A DNA stretch of 64,000 bases, taken from assembly GCA_036927565.1 (NCBI GenBank), contig JAYESD010000004.1, forward strand, positions 70,988,933 to 71,052,932, in the 5' to 3' direction. This document shows, one piece after another, positions 22,589-34,150 of the stretch. The notes under the pieces are model-generated. The model was given only the letters and a program-made list of their open reading frames with translations, had not been told where the DNA came from and searched no databases. The translations under genes were made by a program, and so were the position numbers. How positions within the stretch are numbered: the first letter of the stretch is position 1; every line of letters starts with the position of its first letter. The DNA is from Tuctoria greenei (taxonomy: Eukaryota > Streptophyta > Magnoliopsida > Poales > Poaceae).

Positions 22589-23859
22589 TTACTTGACACT
22601 AACAAAATTGTGGAGACTTGTGAGGTTTCTTTTGATGAAGCTAGCCCAGGTACTAGCTCTAATATTGCAGGTCCAGATCCACATCCACAGGGGGGTAGTA
22701 TTTTCATCGAAGAAGACAAAGAAGTGGTGTTGTTGCCCGGAAATTCAGAAGCAAATGACGTTGATCACGCTGCTGATTTTGCACCGCAACCAGCACAAAC
22801 AACTACCACAGCTCATAAAGATTGTCCTCAAGCCACAAGTTCTTCGATCTGTGATCAACATGAAGAACAAAGAGCTTGTGAAGTATCTACTCCACTCCGA
22901 ATCCTCAAAAGTCATCCTCCACAACAAATCATTGGGAGCTTGCACGAACGAGTCATATGGTCCAGCTATGGTGAGTTCAGAATTTGAGATGAGTATAATG
23001 GGAGAACTCACATACTTTTTGGGGCTGCAACTCAAGCAAACCAAGGAGGGTACTTTTGTGCATCAAATGAAGTATACAAGAGACCTTCTTAAGCGCTTTA
23101 GCATGGACAAAAGCAAACCTCTTCGGACACTAGTGGGAACAACAATAACACTTGAACTTGATGAAGATGGTGACCCAGTCAATCAAAAAGAATATAGAAG
23201 CATGATTGGATCACTTTTGTACCTCACGACTTCAAGACCGGACATACAATTTAGTGTATGTCTTTGTGCACGGTTTCAAGCTTCCCCACATGCTTCACAT
23301 CGTCAAACCGTCAAGGATTCTCAGGTACTTACATGGAACTCAATAATTTGGCATTTTGCTTCCTTCTTTCTCAACTGTTACTTAGAAAGCTTTTTTGGAT
23401 GCTGATTTTGGGGGTTGTAGAATTGATAGGAAAAGTACTTCAGGTGCTTGTCATTTTCTTGGTAATTCACTTGTTGCTTGGTCCTCTAGAAAACAAAACT
23501 CTGTTGCACAATCCACAGCTAAATCTGAATATGTAGCTGCTGCTAGCGCTTGTTCACAAATTCTTTGAATTGTTCAAACACTTAAGGACTATGGGGTTGA
23601 TCTAGATAGTGTTACACTATTTTGTGATAATACTAGTGCCATTTGCATTGCTAAAAACTCCGTGCAACATTTGAGAACAAAGCACATTGACATTAGGTGT
23701 CACTTTCTCCGTGATAATGTTGAAAAAGAAAACATTGTGCATCACCATGTAGATATCGAACAACAATTAGCGGACATTTTTACAAAACCTTTTGATTTCA
23801 CTCGTTTTTGTTACATTCGTAGTAAAATAGGAGTTATGCATCCTCATGGCTTAACTTGA
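22589..23859 (+). pseudogene. Copia-C pol remnant: integrase-RT linker, RT end, RNase H
   Basis: The first 380 bases encode the low-complexity linker that follows integrase (up to LHERV). The sequence then jumps at about 22975 to the C-terminal part of RT (EMSIMGELTYFLGLQLKQ). The RT core with its YxDD box is deleted. RNase H is readable only across frameshifts: DFGGCRIDRKSTSG near 23405, WSSRKQNS, one stop near 23568, then HIDIRCHFLRDN and ADIFTKPFDFTRF up to a stop at 23859. Inactive. Confidence 0.88.
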
Positions 23860-24890
23860 GGGGGAGTTTTGAAACTTGGGAACTCTATGTGTGAATCTGA
23901 ATTTAAAATAATATGAGCATACTATTTCATACATATATGACTTTGTGATTCCTTTTACATGCTAAAAGTTCTTACTACATTACTAATGTTACACATTTTG
24001 TAGTTCTTTCCATGACTTGTAATTGGAATAATTACTTACACTAAATCTGGTCCTGATCGAACTTTCTTATTGTTTTGAACTTGTTGCATGCTCACAAGTG
24101 CTTTTAATAATGAACAATTAATCAAGTAATCAACTCACATGTTGAGCTTTTATGATCAAATAAAAAATGAAAAAAAAAATATCAAGAGATTATGCATGCA
24201 TCACACTTCTTATTTTGAGATGGATTACCATTCCACTTAGATATTAACTTAGAAGAAGTTGTGTATGACTAAAACTATATCCTTAAGTTTGTGATTGTCA
24301 AATGACATAGGCTTGGCTTGGTTGGTTAAAATAAGGCAGATGCGGCATATAATCTCTTGCAAATGTCATATGATCTGAGTTTGTGCTTTGAAAAATAATA
24401 AAATGCAGCAACAAGTGTCATGCATTCAGGTCTTGAAACAGTTAAGCTTTTTAGATCATGACTTGATTAAATTGAAAATTCACTTGATCTCTAGCATGAC
24501 TTACACTATTTTATGTATCTCATTGATGTGATAGTGTAAGTTACTTGATAGTATGACTTTGGATGAGCTTTGTTTATATGTATATGTCATATTATGCTCA
24601 TAAAAAATTAAACTTTCTCTTTTGAACCTTACTGAATACATTGTCAAAGGGGGGAAATTTGATCACACATTGCACACATTCACAAGTGTTCTGGAATGAT
24701 TCTTCTCAGGGGAATAATTTTGTTTTTTCTTCTCATTTTATTTCTGATTTACAAAGGGGGGGATAAGTATAGGGGGAGAAATATTTGTTTTGAAATTTCT
24801 TTCTTTCTCATTTGATTGTTTTCAAAACTTATCATAAGCCAATGTTTAGATTTTAAGTGGTGTTGCCAATGAATTCATCATGGAGGAGAT
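23860..24890 (+). other. Copia-C post-pol non-coding region with polypurine-like motifs
   Basis: No ORF of note and no third gene as in Copia-A and B. G-rich purine runs occur at about 23858-23872, 24648-24660 and 24754-24783. The one adjoining the LTR is TGGAGGAGAT at 24881-24890. Confidence 0.6.
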
Positions 24891-26668
24891 TGTGAGAACT
24901 ATGTGTGTTGAATACATTGGATATAACGATATAAGTTTTGAATACTGCCAAAATACCTGTCTCAACAAGGTCCATCTCTAGGTTCGAGCTCCTGCAAGGT
25001 CCGACAATAGGTACAACTTGTTTTGGTTAGCTCCGTCAAGGTTTGACGTAAGGTCCGACTTATTTTTGGTAGGTCTGACTTGTTTTGGCTAGGTCCAACT
25101 TCTTTGTCTATGTCCAATTTGATATGGCTAGGTCTGACATATTTTTGCTAGCTCCGGCACTAGGTTCGACTACCTTTGGTAAGATCCAGCGCTAGGTCCG
25201 ACTAGTTTTGGTTAGCTCTGGCGCTGGATCCTGCTAGCTTTGGTAAGCTCTGGTTCAAGGTACGGTTAGCTTTGGCAAAGACCGGTGCTAGATTTTAATG
25301 GTTCTGCTTTTACCTTGCATTGTTTCAAACTTGATTTATATTTATGGAAAGCTTGCTTAGTATTCTCTTACTAAGTTTGTAGTGTGTTTTGGTGGTTATG
25401 ACTGATATCATTTTGCTATGGTTTGCAACATGCTTATGTGAGGTGCTCACGTAAGGTGTTGTGGTTTCAAAACTAATGTGAGTCAAGTTGAGGACTTGAA
25501 CTTGGAAGTATTGGTTGTTTATTCATGTGCAGGTGTTGCTTGAGTTCAAGACATGGCTGGTGACGGGATCCATTGAACTAGTCTTAGGGAGATGATGAGG
25601 TTCAATAACCAAGTTTGGGAGGAATTGTGGTTGAGTTGATCGGGAAGTTGCACAACATGTTTGAATCAAGAACAACTCATATGAAGGTATCGTGGACGTC
25701 GTTGGAAGATGTTTGCATGTGTGCATGGAGTGCATGGATGTGGCTGCATGGTTCCAAGGCGTGATGAAGAGATGTGAACGTAAAGAATTGGTCGGAAAGG
25801 TCCAACCGACTAGGTTATGGACTCAAGCTGCGACTGAGTCGGGTTTGACTCAAATATGAAAAGATTTGAGTTAGTTATGATAGGATTTTGTGGGAGTCAC
25901 GAAGTGAGTTGTTTTTAGGAATGTGGGATACTTCCTAAGGTGTTTGGAAGTCTTAAGATTTCTTCTATCTGCGTATAGAAGAGTCTTGAGCAGTTATGGA
26001 AAGTTTTGATGGAAACTGAGTAGGATACGAGTTCTAGTTTGGTTTGGGTTGGCCTCATGGCTAGTTATATAAGCAAGGGAGGCCAGAGCTCGTGAGGTAT
26101 GGATTTTGGGCTGTTCCTCTTGTGTTCTATTAAATAAAGATCATAGTATAAAGGAACTTTTGTGCCCTGTTCATCCAACTTGTTTCAGATAAATTTTTCT
26201 CGTCGAGTTTCTGCACATCACTACCTTGCTTTGGTGGTTTTATCATAAATCGAGTTTTACAGATCCAATTGACATGATTCCTTTTTAGGTTGTCTTCACA
26301 ACTTGATTATATATCATCTATGAAAATTTCACTGTCATTGGATTTGTGGTTTCTGATCTACACAAGTTCACTTGCAGTGTTATAGATCTGATTTTTCTCG
26401 GGTAGAACAGATTGACCTTTGTTTGATCTTTCGATCATAACTTGAGTTTCTCTTAATAGATTTTCGTGATTCTTGTTGTGACATCTTCATTACTTGATTC
26501 TCCACAATCTATACTGGTTTTGTCACAATTGATCATGTTTAGATTACACACATGATTTGTTTAACAGATAAATTTTCTTCCGAGTGGTTTTTGTTGCTTC
26601 CGCTGAAAAGTTGTAATTTACCATTCACCCCCCCTCTAGTAGCTTTTCACATGCTCTTCGATCCTACA
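24891..26668 (+). repeat. Copia-C 3' LTR (1778 bp)
   Basis: Runs TGTGAGAACT ... ATCCTACA. A TATA box (TATATAAG) is at 26066-26073. Upstream, at 24960-25300, is a degenerate array of the AGGTCCGAC half-site. The pyrimidine run CACCCCCCCTCTAG close to the end is typical of copia LTRs. No target duplication partner is visible. Confidence 0.8.
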
Positions 26669-27653
26669 GTTAGGATGAGCTTGATTCTGAGCATTGGAAG
26701 AGAAATTGGTGTGAGGCGCATGTGGCATTGGAGGGCGAGGTGCTTCCAGGGTAGGACGTTGTTGCATTGGCTGAGTTGGGCACGGTGGAATAGCAGCGCG
26801 ATATGCAGGAGCAGTCGTAGTATGATGCATTTGGTGGTGCATAGCGAGGGCGAACATTGCTTCCTTGAGTCTGTCGTTGATATGGAACCTTTCTCTTATT
26901 ATCTTGCTCCATCTCACGAACCTTGTTCTCAACCACAATAGCCTTGTCCACAAGCTTCTGAAAATTTGAATAGTCACTATTGAGCAATTGGATGTGAATC
27001 TCATTGTTTAGGTCCCTCATTAACAAGTATTGCTGATGATTGTCCGTGTTCACATCTTCTGGAGCATACCTTGAGAGTTGAGTAAATTTATTAAGGTACT
27101 CACTCACACTCAACCTTCCTTGCCTTAGGTTTTCAAATTCTTGCCTCTTCAAGATCATGACACCTTGAGGAACATAGTGATAACAAAAGATCTCCTTGAA
27201 TTCTGCCCAAGTGATTCTCTTCTGATTTTGCATGGGAATTGCATATAGCTTCCCACCAATCCTCAGCTACTCCAACTAGCTGATGGGAGGCAGAAAGGAC
27301 GTTCTCCTGGTCATTGCATTGAACACTAGCAAGCTTCTTCTCAACAGATTTTAGCTAATCTTCAGCTTCCATAGGAACATTGGCTTGAGCAAAAGTAGGT
27401 GGTCTAGTCATCATAAACTCTCCTAGGCAGTTATGAGGTGGTGGGGTGGCGGTGGTGGTGGTGGAGTCATGTGGGGCTGGTTATTTGCTTGCAGCTGTCC
27501 CAAAGATTGCATTATGGTTTGCATGAGCTGATTTTGCATAGCCATCAAGCGCTCAACGTTGCTAGCTTCAGGTCCAAGGGGAATATTATGAGGAACCCCA
27601 TTGTTCTCCTCATCGCCATCGGCATTCCTTTGGTTGCGAGTCACCCTCAGCAT
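26669..27653 (-). pseudogene. gag: Gypsy-B gag, interrupted
   Basis: It begins MLRVTRNQRNADGDEE and aligns with Gypsy-C gag. There are frame breaks near 27425 and 27230. The conserved core (RQEFENLRQGRLSVSEYLNKF, FQKLVDKAIVVENK) lies in 27233-26670. It stops at QNQAHPN, before the zinc knuckle, where Copia-C inserted. The ATG directly follows a TTTTTCCTCAG acceptor-like tract. Confidence 0.88.
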
Positions 27654-27920
27654 CTGAGGAAAAAGAGTACAAGATGAAAGGATTTAGAATTTGAGAGAAA
27701 ATGTTCCCAACTATATAGATCAAGGGATATGGAACTAAGCAACTATATATAGGCCTATATGGAGATGTGGACAAGTGTCAAGAACCCCAAAACTCTCTAC
27801 TAAGCACACAAGCAATCACCACAAGAAAATCAGCACACCAAGCAACTATGACCCTTACTAAGTGTTCGTATGTGCTCTAAAGTGTCCATTCTACCTAGAC
27901 TGCGTCCTACGGTCTACGCG

Positions 27921-27933
27921 GCTCTGATACCAA
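27921..27933 (-). promoter_or_regulatory. Gypsy-B primer binding site
   Basis: TGGTATCAGAGC on the minus strand, 3 bases inside the LTR; initiator tRNA-Met type. The spacer between it and gag (27654-27920) has no gene. Confidence 0.9.
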
Positions 27934-29401
27934 TTTGTGACACCCAGTTCCAAAAATGAACCAAGTGTGATGCATATGTGTGCCTAGAATATTCATTACA
28001 CATACCCGAGTGCATCACAAATGATATGCAGAAAATAACTATGTCATAATAGTAAATAGGTACCTTATTACAATAATCCAATGGTTCACGAATTATAAAT
28101 CTCTTATTATTATTGCAGCGGATAACTAAACTAAATAGTGTGACAACACTCCACAGATAGTTGATGATAGCACGCAACCTAATACTCCACATGATCCTCA
28201 TGGTACTCTCAAGCATCACCTGAAACTTTTGGTGGGGGAATTGCAAGGATGAGTACATGTCGTACTTATAAAGTGTGGGAAAGTATGACATGTAGCTAAA
28301 TACAAGGACGGTAATAAATGGCTAATTGCTGAAAAGTACATTTAAAATATGTAAAAAAAACATCTTGCAATGTCTATGTGAATTTAATCCCATCATAACC
28401 CAAGTAATTATCATAATCCATATCCAACATTCTCATTTACCATCATACCTCATCCAAAGATTAACATCAACCCATATACCAATTTCATACCTTCATAACC
28501 AGCCATGTCCAGTTATCATAATCTGAACCATAACCATGTCTGAAACCATCCCAAATCCCAGTTCCAACTCTAATCATGTAGGTTATCCAGGTGCTCTTAA
28601 CCAGGAGCACGACTATTATGATAGTTTTTAACACTCCGCAGAGGTTGTACCACTTTACCCAGAAGTTCATGATTTTGTCCCCTTTCGGTGACTAAAAAAC
28701 CTCTGTCATGCCCGTGACCCATCGGTCATATTACACACTTCAACAGTGTGTGGCCAAGAGATCACAAAATAGCCTTTAAAAAGGGATCACCAACATGTTT
28801 AGACCCACTAAGGTTTCACCAGAGGTGATGTCTTACAACTGAGCACATCCATCCAAGGGCCCACTCTTGTGTCGTTCGGATCCCAGGGCAGTCCCTCCAC
28901 TAGTGCAAATCCAACCGACTCCCATTCTCCGAGCCTTCCAAATGATTCGAACAATGCTAGCAATACACCTAATTAATTGCCTAAGTCGCACCCATATTTG
29001 GCCTTGTGGTGGCACTGTTGTTCTAGCATGTTCTCGCATGAACCGGTCCTTAGATCTAAGGCAAGCAAAACCACCATTTCATCCAACCTAGTCCACAAAC
29101 CATGCTTGCTTAGATCATCCAAGTCCCATGTTACCGAATAGTCATATTCATCAATTGTCATCGTCCATAAGTTCATTAATTCATGATTAAGCCATTTGGT
29201 TGTTTCCAATCCCAATTAAGTTCAAGTGGAGCAGAAAGGTAAAATACCCTTCCCGACTATCAACAATATAACCCAAGTGACAAAGATGGTCACACAAGTC
29301 TAGTAAACACCTATCATGGGTTTTCCATCAATTTGACACAAGCATGCATTTTTGAAACCAAAACTTTTCAAAATAGGATCAAAATGATCAAGAACACTTG
29401 T

Positions 29402-29470
29402 CTTGCTCTTGTGGATGGTTTGGATCAGAAGCTTTGAAGTTCTGGTGTTGAAGGTCCTTGTAAGCACCCT
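29402..29470 (-). other. Putative 69-nt leader exon in Gypsy-B LTR
   Basis: Same length and open frame as in Gypsy-A and Gypsy-C. Acceptor CTCTAG precedes it. The base after the exon is A instead of G, so the donor looks broken. Confidence 0.4.
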
Positions 29471-30134
29471 CTAGAGCGTTACCTTCTATTCCGCACGACA
29501 ATCATGCAAAACAAGCATTACAATCAATAAATGCTCATATAATACTCAATATGCCATGACATGCATGAATGATGCAATTATGATGTAATACATGCTACTA
29601 GGTTGCTATTGTTGCTTACTATCTAGTTACAATTAAGTTCTACATGTTATAGAAAGTTTTGAGTCATTTTGGAGAAACTAAAGAAGTTCCAGGAATTCCA
29701 GAATTGAAAGACCGGACTAGTCCGCAGATGACAGGACAAGTCAGCTAAGACTAGGGTTTTGCGGATTTCCAAGTAGAGCATGGTTTGAGGAAAAAATGGA
29801 ACCATAGTTGACACAGGAAAGATGGATCTAAGGTATTTACCGTGAATCCTAGGGTTCAAGGGTCGATGATTCGATGAATCTCGAGAACTTATCGTCTAGA
29901 TCTGATGAAGACGAGGAATTGGCGAAGAAGAATGTCGATGTCGAAGAACTGATGAAGAAGATCGCAGCAGCGGCAATGATCTTGATTGATCCTCCTCTCC
30001 TTCCTCTTCCTTCTTCCCCTTGTCCCTCCTGGCGGTGATGGCTCCTTCCTTCTTCAATAACGGCGACACACGGTGTGACAGGGCTAAGGGTTTTCTATCA
30101 TGGGGCAAAAGGATGAAAGATGGGTGGTGGGGTG

Positions 30135-30142
30135 TTTATATA
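30135..30142 (-). promoter_or_regulatory. Gypsy-B LTR TATA box
   Basis: TATATAAA on the minus strand, downstream of the palindrome array, in a CT-rich leader context. Confidence 0.7.
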
Positions 30143-30329
30143 GGAGGAGAGGTGGTAGGGTTGTGGTAGAATCCAAGTATAAAGCGGTGGGAACAAGTAG
30201 AGGCCTTGGTGGGGTCCCACTTGGGCTTCTCAGGGGTGAGGCACGATGTTCATGGGCCCACTTAAGGCAATTATCTAATAACTCGTCGTGGAGGAAAATA
30301 GAATCCGACTCAAAACCCTACACACCAAA

Positions 30330-30718
30330 CTAGTCCGTAGTGAGGCCGGACAAGTCCGATCGGGTACAGAAAGTTCAACGGAGAAGTCCAGTGCAATGCT
30401 AGACAAGTCCGTTCAAGATCAGAAAGTCAATCGAACAAGTCTGGTGTCAAGCTGGACAAGTCCGGGTTCTTTCTAGTATCAAATCTAGACCAAGTTTTTG
30501 GGAGTTCCAAGCAGCAATCATTGGACTAGTCTGTATATGCAATGGACAAGTTCGGACGGGAACAGAAAGAAAACCAGATTAGTCCGTAAAATCAATGGAC
30601 AAGTCCAGAGAATATCATAAACGATTTCCGGACTAATCCATAGCAATTAGCAAAAAAGTTCGGGGAAGAACAGTAGCTAAATCGGACTAGTTCAGGGTCC
30701 AATCCGGACAAGTTCGTA
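30330..30718 (-). promoter_or_regulatory. Gypsy-B U3 palindrome array
   Basis: Many GGACAAGTCCG, GGACTAGTC and related units, separated by CAGAAAG-containing spacers. The 17-base string ACAGAAAGTTCAACGGA (30366-30382) is identical to a spacer plus half-site in the Copia-B LTRs. Confidence 0.75.
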
Positions 30719-30844
30719 CTAAGCCATGTTTTAATTGTTGTTTTGGTCTTAATTCATTTTAATCTGGCCCCTTTTTGTGTTGCATCATGTTAGACATGTA
30801 TAGGAATGAATGCAGTGCATGATAGATGAACATGACGGTGTTAC

Positions 30845-31505
30845 ATTGTTGTAGTCCCCCTGCAAGAAAGGGCGTGGTTGGCCCCACCCTTAACCTCCTG
30901 GCGATTCCATTTGAAGTTTCCATTGTTGGTCAAGTATAAGGCATCCTCATGGGTATCTAGGAAGTCGTTCCCTGAGTGACCCACGTTGTGACAGAACTCA
31001 CACGTCATGGAGCGTCTAAGGCCTCGACGGGCAAAATACTTCTCAATTAGCTTGACAGTCTAGTTTATTCATCAGGAGATCAATCCTGGCGGCGATCATG
31101 TCTAGCTCTTTTAAAGTGCACATGTTTCGATGTCGGGATTGGAGACACTCGTTGCTCCAACCCATATTGGACACCATCTTCTCAATCACTTCTTTTGCTT
31201 TAGGCACTGCAAGTGAGAAGAAGGCACTTCCAGTAGTAACATCAGCATGATCACAGGCTGACAGAGTCAGTCCGTTGTAGAAGTTTTGGATGATAAGTCA
31301 ATATCCATCCCGTGGTAGGGACATTTCAGAATGTACTCCTGAAGCCTCTCTCAAGCCTCGGGAATTGACTCCTTAGGCTCTTGCCGAAAGTTTTAAATCC
31401 TTCCACGTAGGACATTGGTTTTGCCCAACGGTAACAATTTGGCGAAGAACGCTGTCAGCACCTGCCGCTTACCCATACAACCCGTGAATCTACGAGACAT
31501 TCAAC
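30845..31505 (-). pseudogene. Gag remnant of a Tat/Athila-like gypsy element
   Basis: Read on the minus strand in shifting frames: GKRQVLTAFFAKLLPLGK, SIPEA, KCPYHGMD, FYNGLTLSACDHAD, VIEKMVSNMGWSNE, and a zinc knuckle CEFCHNVGHSGNDF, whose last cysteine is phenylalanine. These are hallmarks of gag in the large non-chromoviral gypsy elements of grasses. Several stops and at least two frameshifts are present. Gypsy-B inserted into it or next to it. Confidence 0.8.
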
Positions 31506-34150
31506 GCTACTTAACTATCTGAGCACCACACTTACATATTAAGTAAATGCCTTAAGAGTTGTAGTACAAGTACCTTTCTAAGACCATGACTAACCTAAAT
31601 ATCTTAGAACCAATTTTGGGACCAAGCTCTACTTTATTCATATTAACATAATCTTGACATTACCTAATTAGACTATAGTAGAGGTATATGATGTTTATGA
31701 TAACATAATATGGACATTACGATTGGATCATGATAACACCTACACCTACACCTATCGCATACATGGACTCCATGATCAAACAATAAATGTTTTGCCCAAG
31801 TATAAGAATAAAAATAGGCTAATAACAATATTATTATTAAGCACAAAGTCACAAAGGAAGAAAAGATACATGAGCCATACCTTTGTCAACTTGGACTTGA
31901 TACTAGAGGCTCCTTTCTATAGCCTAACCTCCACTAAGGATTAAGGGAACTAGTGTATACAATAGAGTAAATGATCAAGTGGTGTGTGATGAAGTGAGAG
32001 GTGTGAGGTCATATTTATACATGTAGTTCAGTCGGTTCCTGCCACTAATTGCGCACAAAGCAATCTTCACCGCTATCAGGGAGCAACAGGAGAGCGTCAC
32101 GCGTCAGCTGACTGAGTTTGGTGCCCAGAATAAGTCGGCCGAGCCAGAGGGTCGACCGACCTGGTCCTGATCCCTCCTCGGTTTTGCTTTCTTCTGGTGA
32201 ATGACACGTGGGCTCTGGTTCCCATCCTGCGTGAATCAACGTTGGATCCCCTCGGATACGCCTGAGAATGGGTTCATGGATCCATGTGATGCCACACATC
32301 ATCGCGTGCTTTTCCAGAATGTCATTTTTTTGGGATTGCTTCCCTCATTTCTCCTCATTCCCGCAATAAAATATCTGCATATACTATTTCTCCAAGTACA
32401 AGTGGAATTATGTTAAATATAAAGGTGATGTGTGTAAAATATATTTATTTATTCACATAATTGAGTTATAGTAACGGGCGAAATTAGCATATAACGACCG
32501 TCAACAACAGCCCAACTCGTATATACTGTCCAGATTTGAGCCCAAATCAGATATGAAGAAGGTGAAGCCATATACACGTTGAAGAGTTTGTGGATGTTTC
32601 TTAAAAGAAGGTGCTCTGATTACCGGTGGCGAAGTTAGAGAAATTGACGGTGGTGCATAATACACAAAGCAAGCTTAATTTACAAGTAAATTATTCGTTT
32701 TAGCTGCTAAAAAATGAGCTCAACGTGGCTTCGCCACTGCTGATTACCATGTAAAATTTGGAAACGTAGTTGTCTATCTTGGCTCACCACGATTGCCTAT
32801 TCATATAGACGTAAATGCCAAACATATTACAAGATGAGGTTGTTTCTTACAAGTAATATTCAATTATCATAACTTAAGTACAAAGTCAAAAATCTATCTC
32901 TAACTAACCGAGTACTAAAATATCACAACAAGCTCATTTATTACTGTTATTATGACGTAAAACGTCAACTATTCTAGCACAAGCACTCAAATAAAGCCCT
33001 TTGGAAACATCACAGAGATTCCTCGGGTTGATCGCCACCCATGAACTATAGTTTACTCTTTTTTTCCATTGTTGATAGAGAAGGAGAACCTCTTTTATTT
33101 CTATAGGTAGTCGTATGGTTTGGTTGGAATAAAAGCAACGGGAATTTTCCTTTTCCGTAGTTTATACTTGATTTATTCTAATGGTTCTCTTCTCCGACAG
33201 ATCATTTGTGGTTTACCAAATACTCTGTTAATTTAGTTCAAATCAAGTTAGAAATTTTTCTCTAAATAATATGTATTTGAAAACGGAGCCAGCAGCCAGT
33301 CATCACTGTGCGAGCCTGTTGGCGGAGAGGGCGACGCGCATCTTCCCCGCGGCTCCCTATCGCCTTGCTTGGCCCGTCCGTAGTCGGTAGTCCTCGTCCA
33401 TCGGTTGCCCATTATCATTCTGTTTCTGCAAGTTGCAGACGAGGGCTCTCCCACGTGCGCCTTTCGCGCCTCCGCCGTCCGGCCAGGCGAGACTAAGAAA
33501 ATCGGTCGGCCGCCCATGAGCTGCACGAGGCACTGCCTCAACCCCGTCTCATCGCGGCGGCGGCCGACCTACCGTTCCATTATTTTTTTCCCACGCAACG
33601 GCCAGCCAGCCAGCCAAGCAGCCAAACTCTTTTGGCGTGCACGGAACCAAAATGTTCGCTGAGCGAACGCAGTTTGGTTCGCCCCGTTGATGGGTATGGT
33701 CACCAGACCTTCCAAACATCTCTAACAAAAGGCAGCATTACAGTAATGGTAACCAGAGTTCAGCTCAACAGTAGCATGACATGGTCGTAAACTAATCATG
33801 CGGTACGTATCTGTTACAATTACTAGCATTGTACATGACAATGCCAAAGCTATATGGCACAATCTCTGAATATGAGTTCTAGCAACTACTGCAGTTCCTT
33901 CACCTTTCGACCAGGTCACGTGGGCAAACGGGTTATAATTAGCCATACCTGTCCCAGCATTGGCAATCATGCATGTTCAAACATTAGCTATTTTCTTTAC
34001 ATACCAAACCTATGTTTCTAGGAACAAAGCATCCGTATAAGGCTAAGGCCAATCACAAAACACATCACGAGTTGACATCCTCTATGATGCGGTCCTCTTG
34101 ACCACAGGAGTATCACAGTTCCGAAGATGGCAATGCTGAATCGCCAGTGG
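31506..34150. other. Intergenic region, no gene recognised
   Basis: I find no convincing exon or transposon border. 32040-32300 is GC-richer and LTR-like in style but unidentified. 33290-33620 is very GC-rich (over 60 percent by eye) with short open frames on both strands and no recognised domain. 33720-34150 is probably the 3' UTR and downstream DNA of the JAZ gene. Confidence 0.5.

Larger units (their letters stand above)
22589..26668 (+). mobile_element. Copia-C: 3' half of a Ty1/copia element
   Basis: Plus-strand order: pol remnant (22589-23859), non-coding region, LTR (24891-26668). The left end is cut by Gypsy-A. The right end (ATCCTACA) abuts gag of Gypsy-B at 26669, so Copia-C had inserted into Gypsy-B. 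The expected target duplication partner is GTTAG (26669-26673). Long LTR and repeated polypurine motifs suggest Sirevirus relatedness. Confidence 0.85.
26669..30844 (-). mobile_element. Gypsy-B: 5' part of a chromodomain-type gypsy element (minus strand)
   Basis: The 5' LTR (30844-27936), primer site and most of gag are present. The rest was separated by Copia-C and is not in the window. It is related to, but clearly distinct from, Gypsy-A and Gypsy-C. It lies against a Tat-like gag remnant on its right. Confidence 0.88.
27936..30844 (-). repeat. Gypsy-B 5' LTR (2909 bp)
   Basis: On the minus strand TGTAACACCGTC ... GGTGTCACA. The palindrome array is at 30718-30330, the TATA box (TATATAAA) at 30142-30135, and the putative 69-nt exon at 29470-29402. 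Its donor is changed to ACAAGT, which would abolish splicing there. Confidence 0.88.

Noticed and set aside
33240..33620. GC-rich small exons
   Set aside because: Open frames on both strands, no domain, no consistent splice sites; could be a GC-rich promoter but not supportable.
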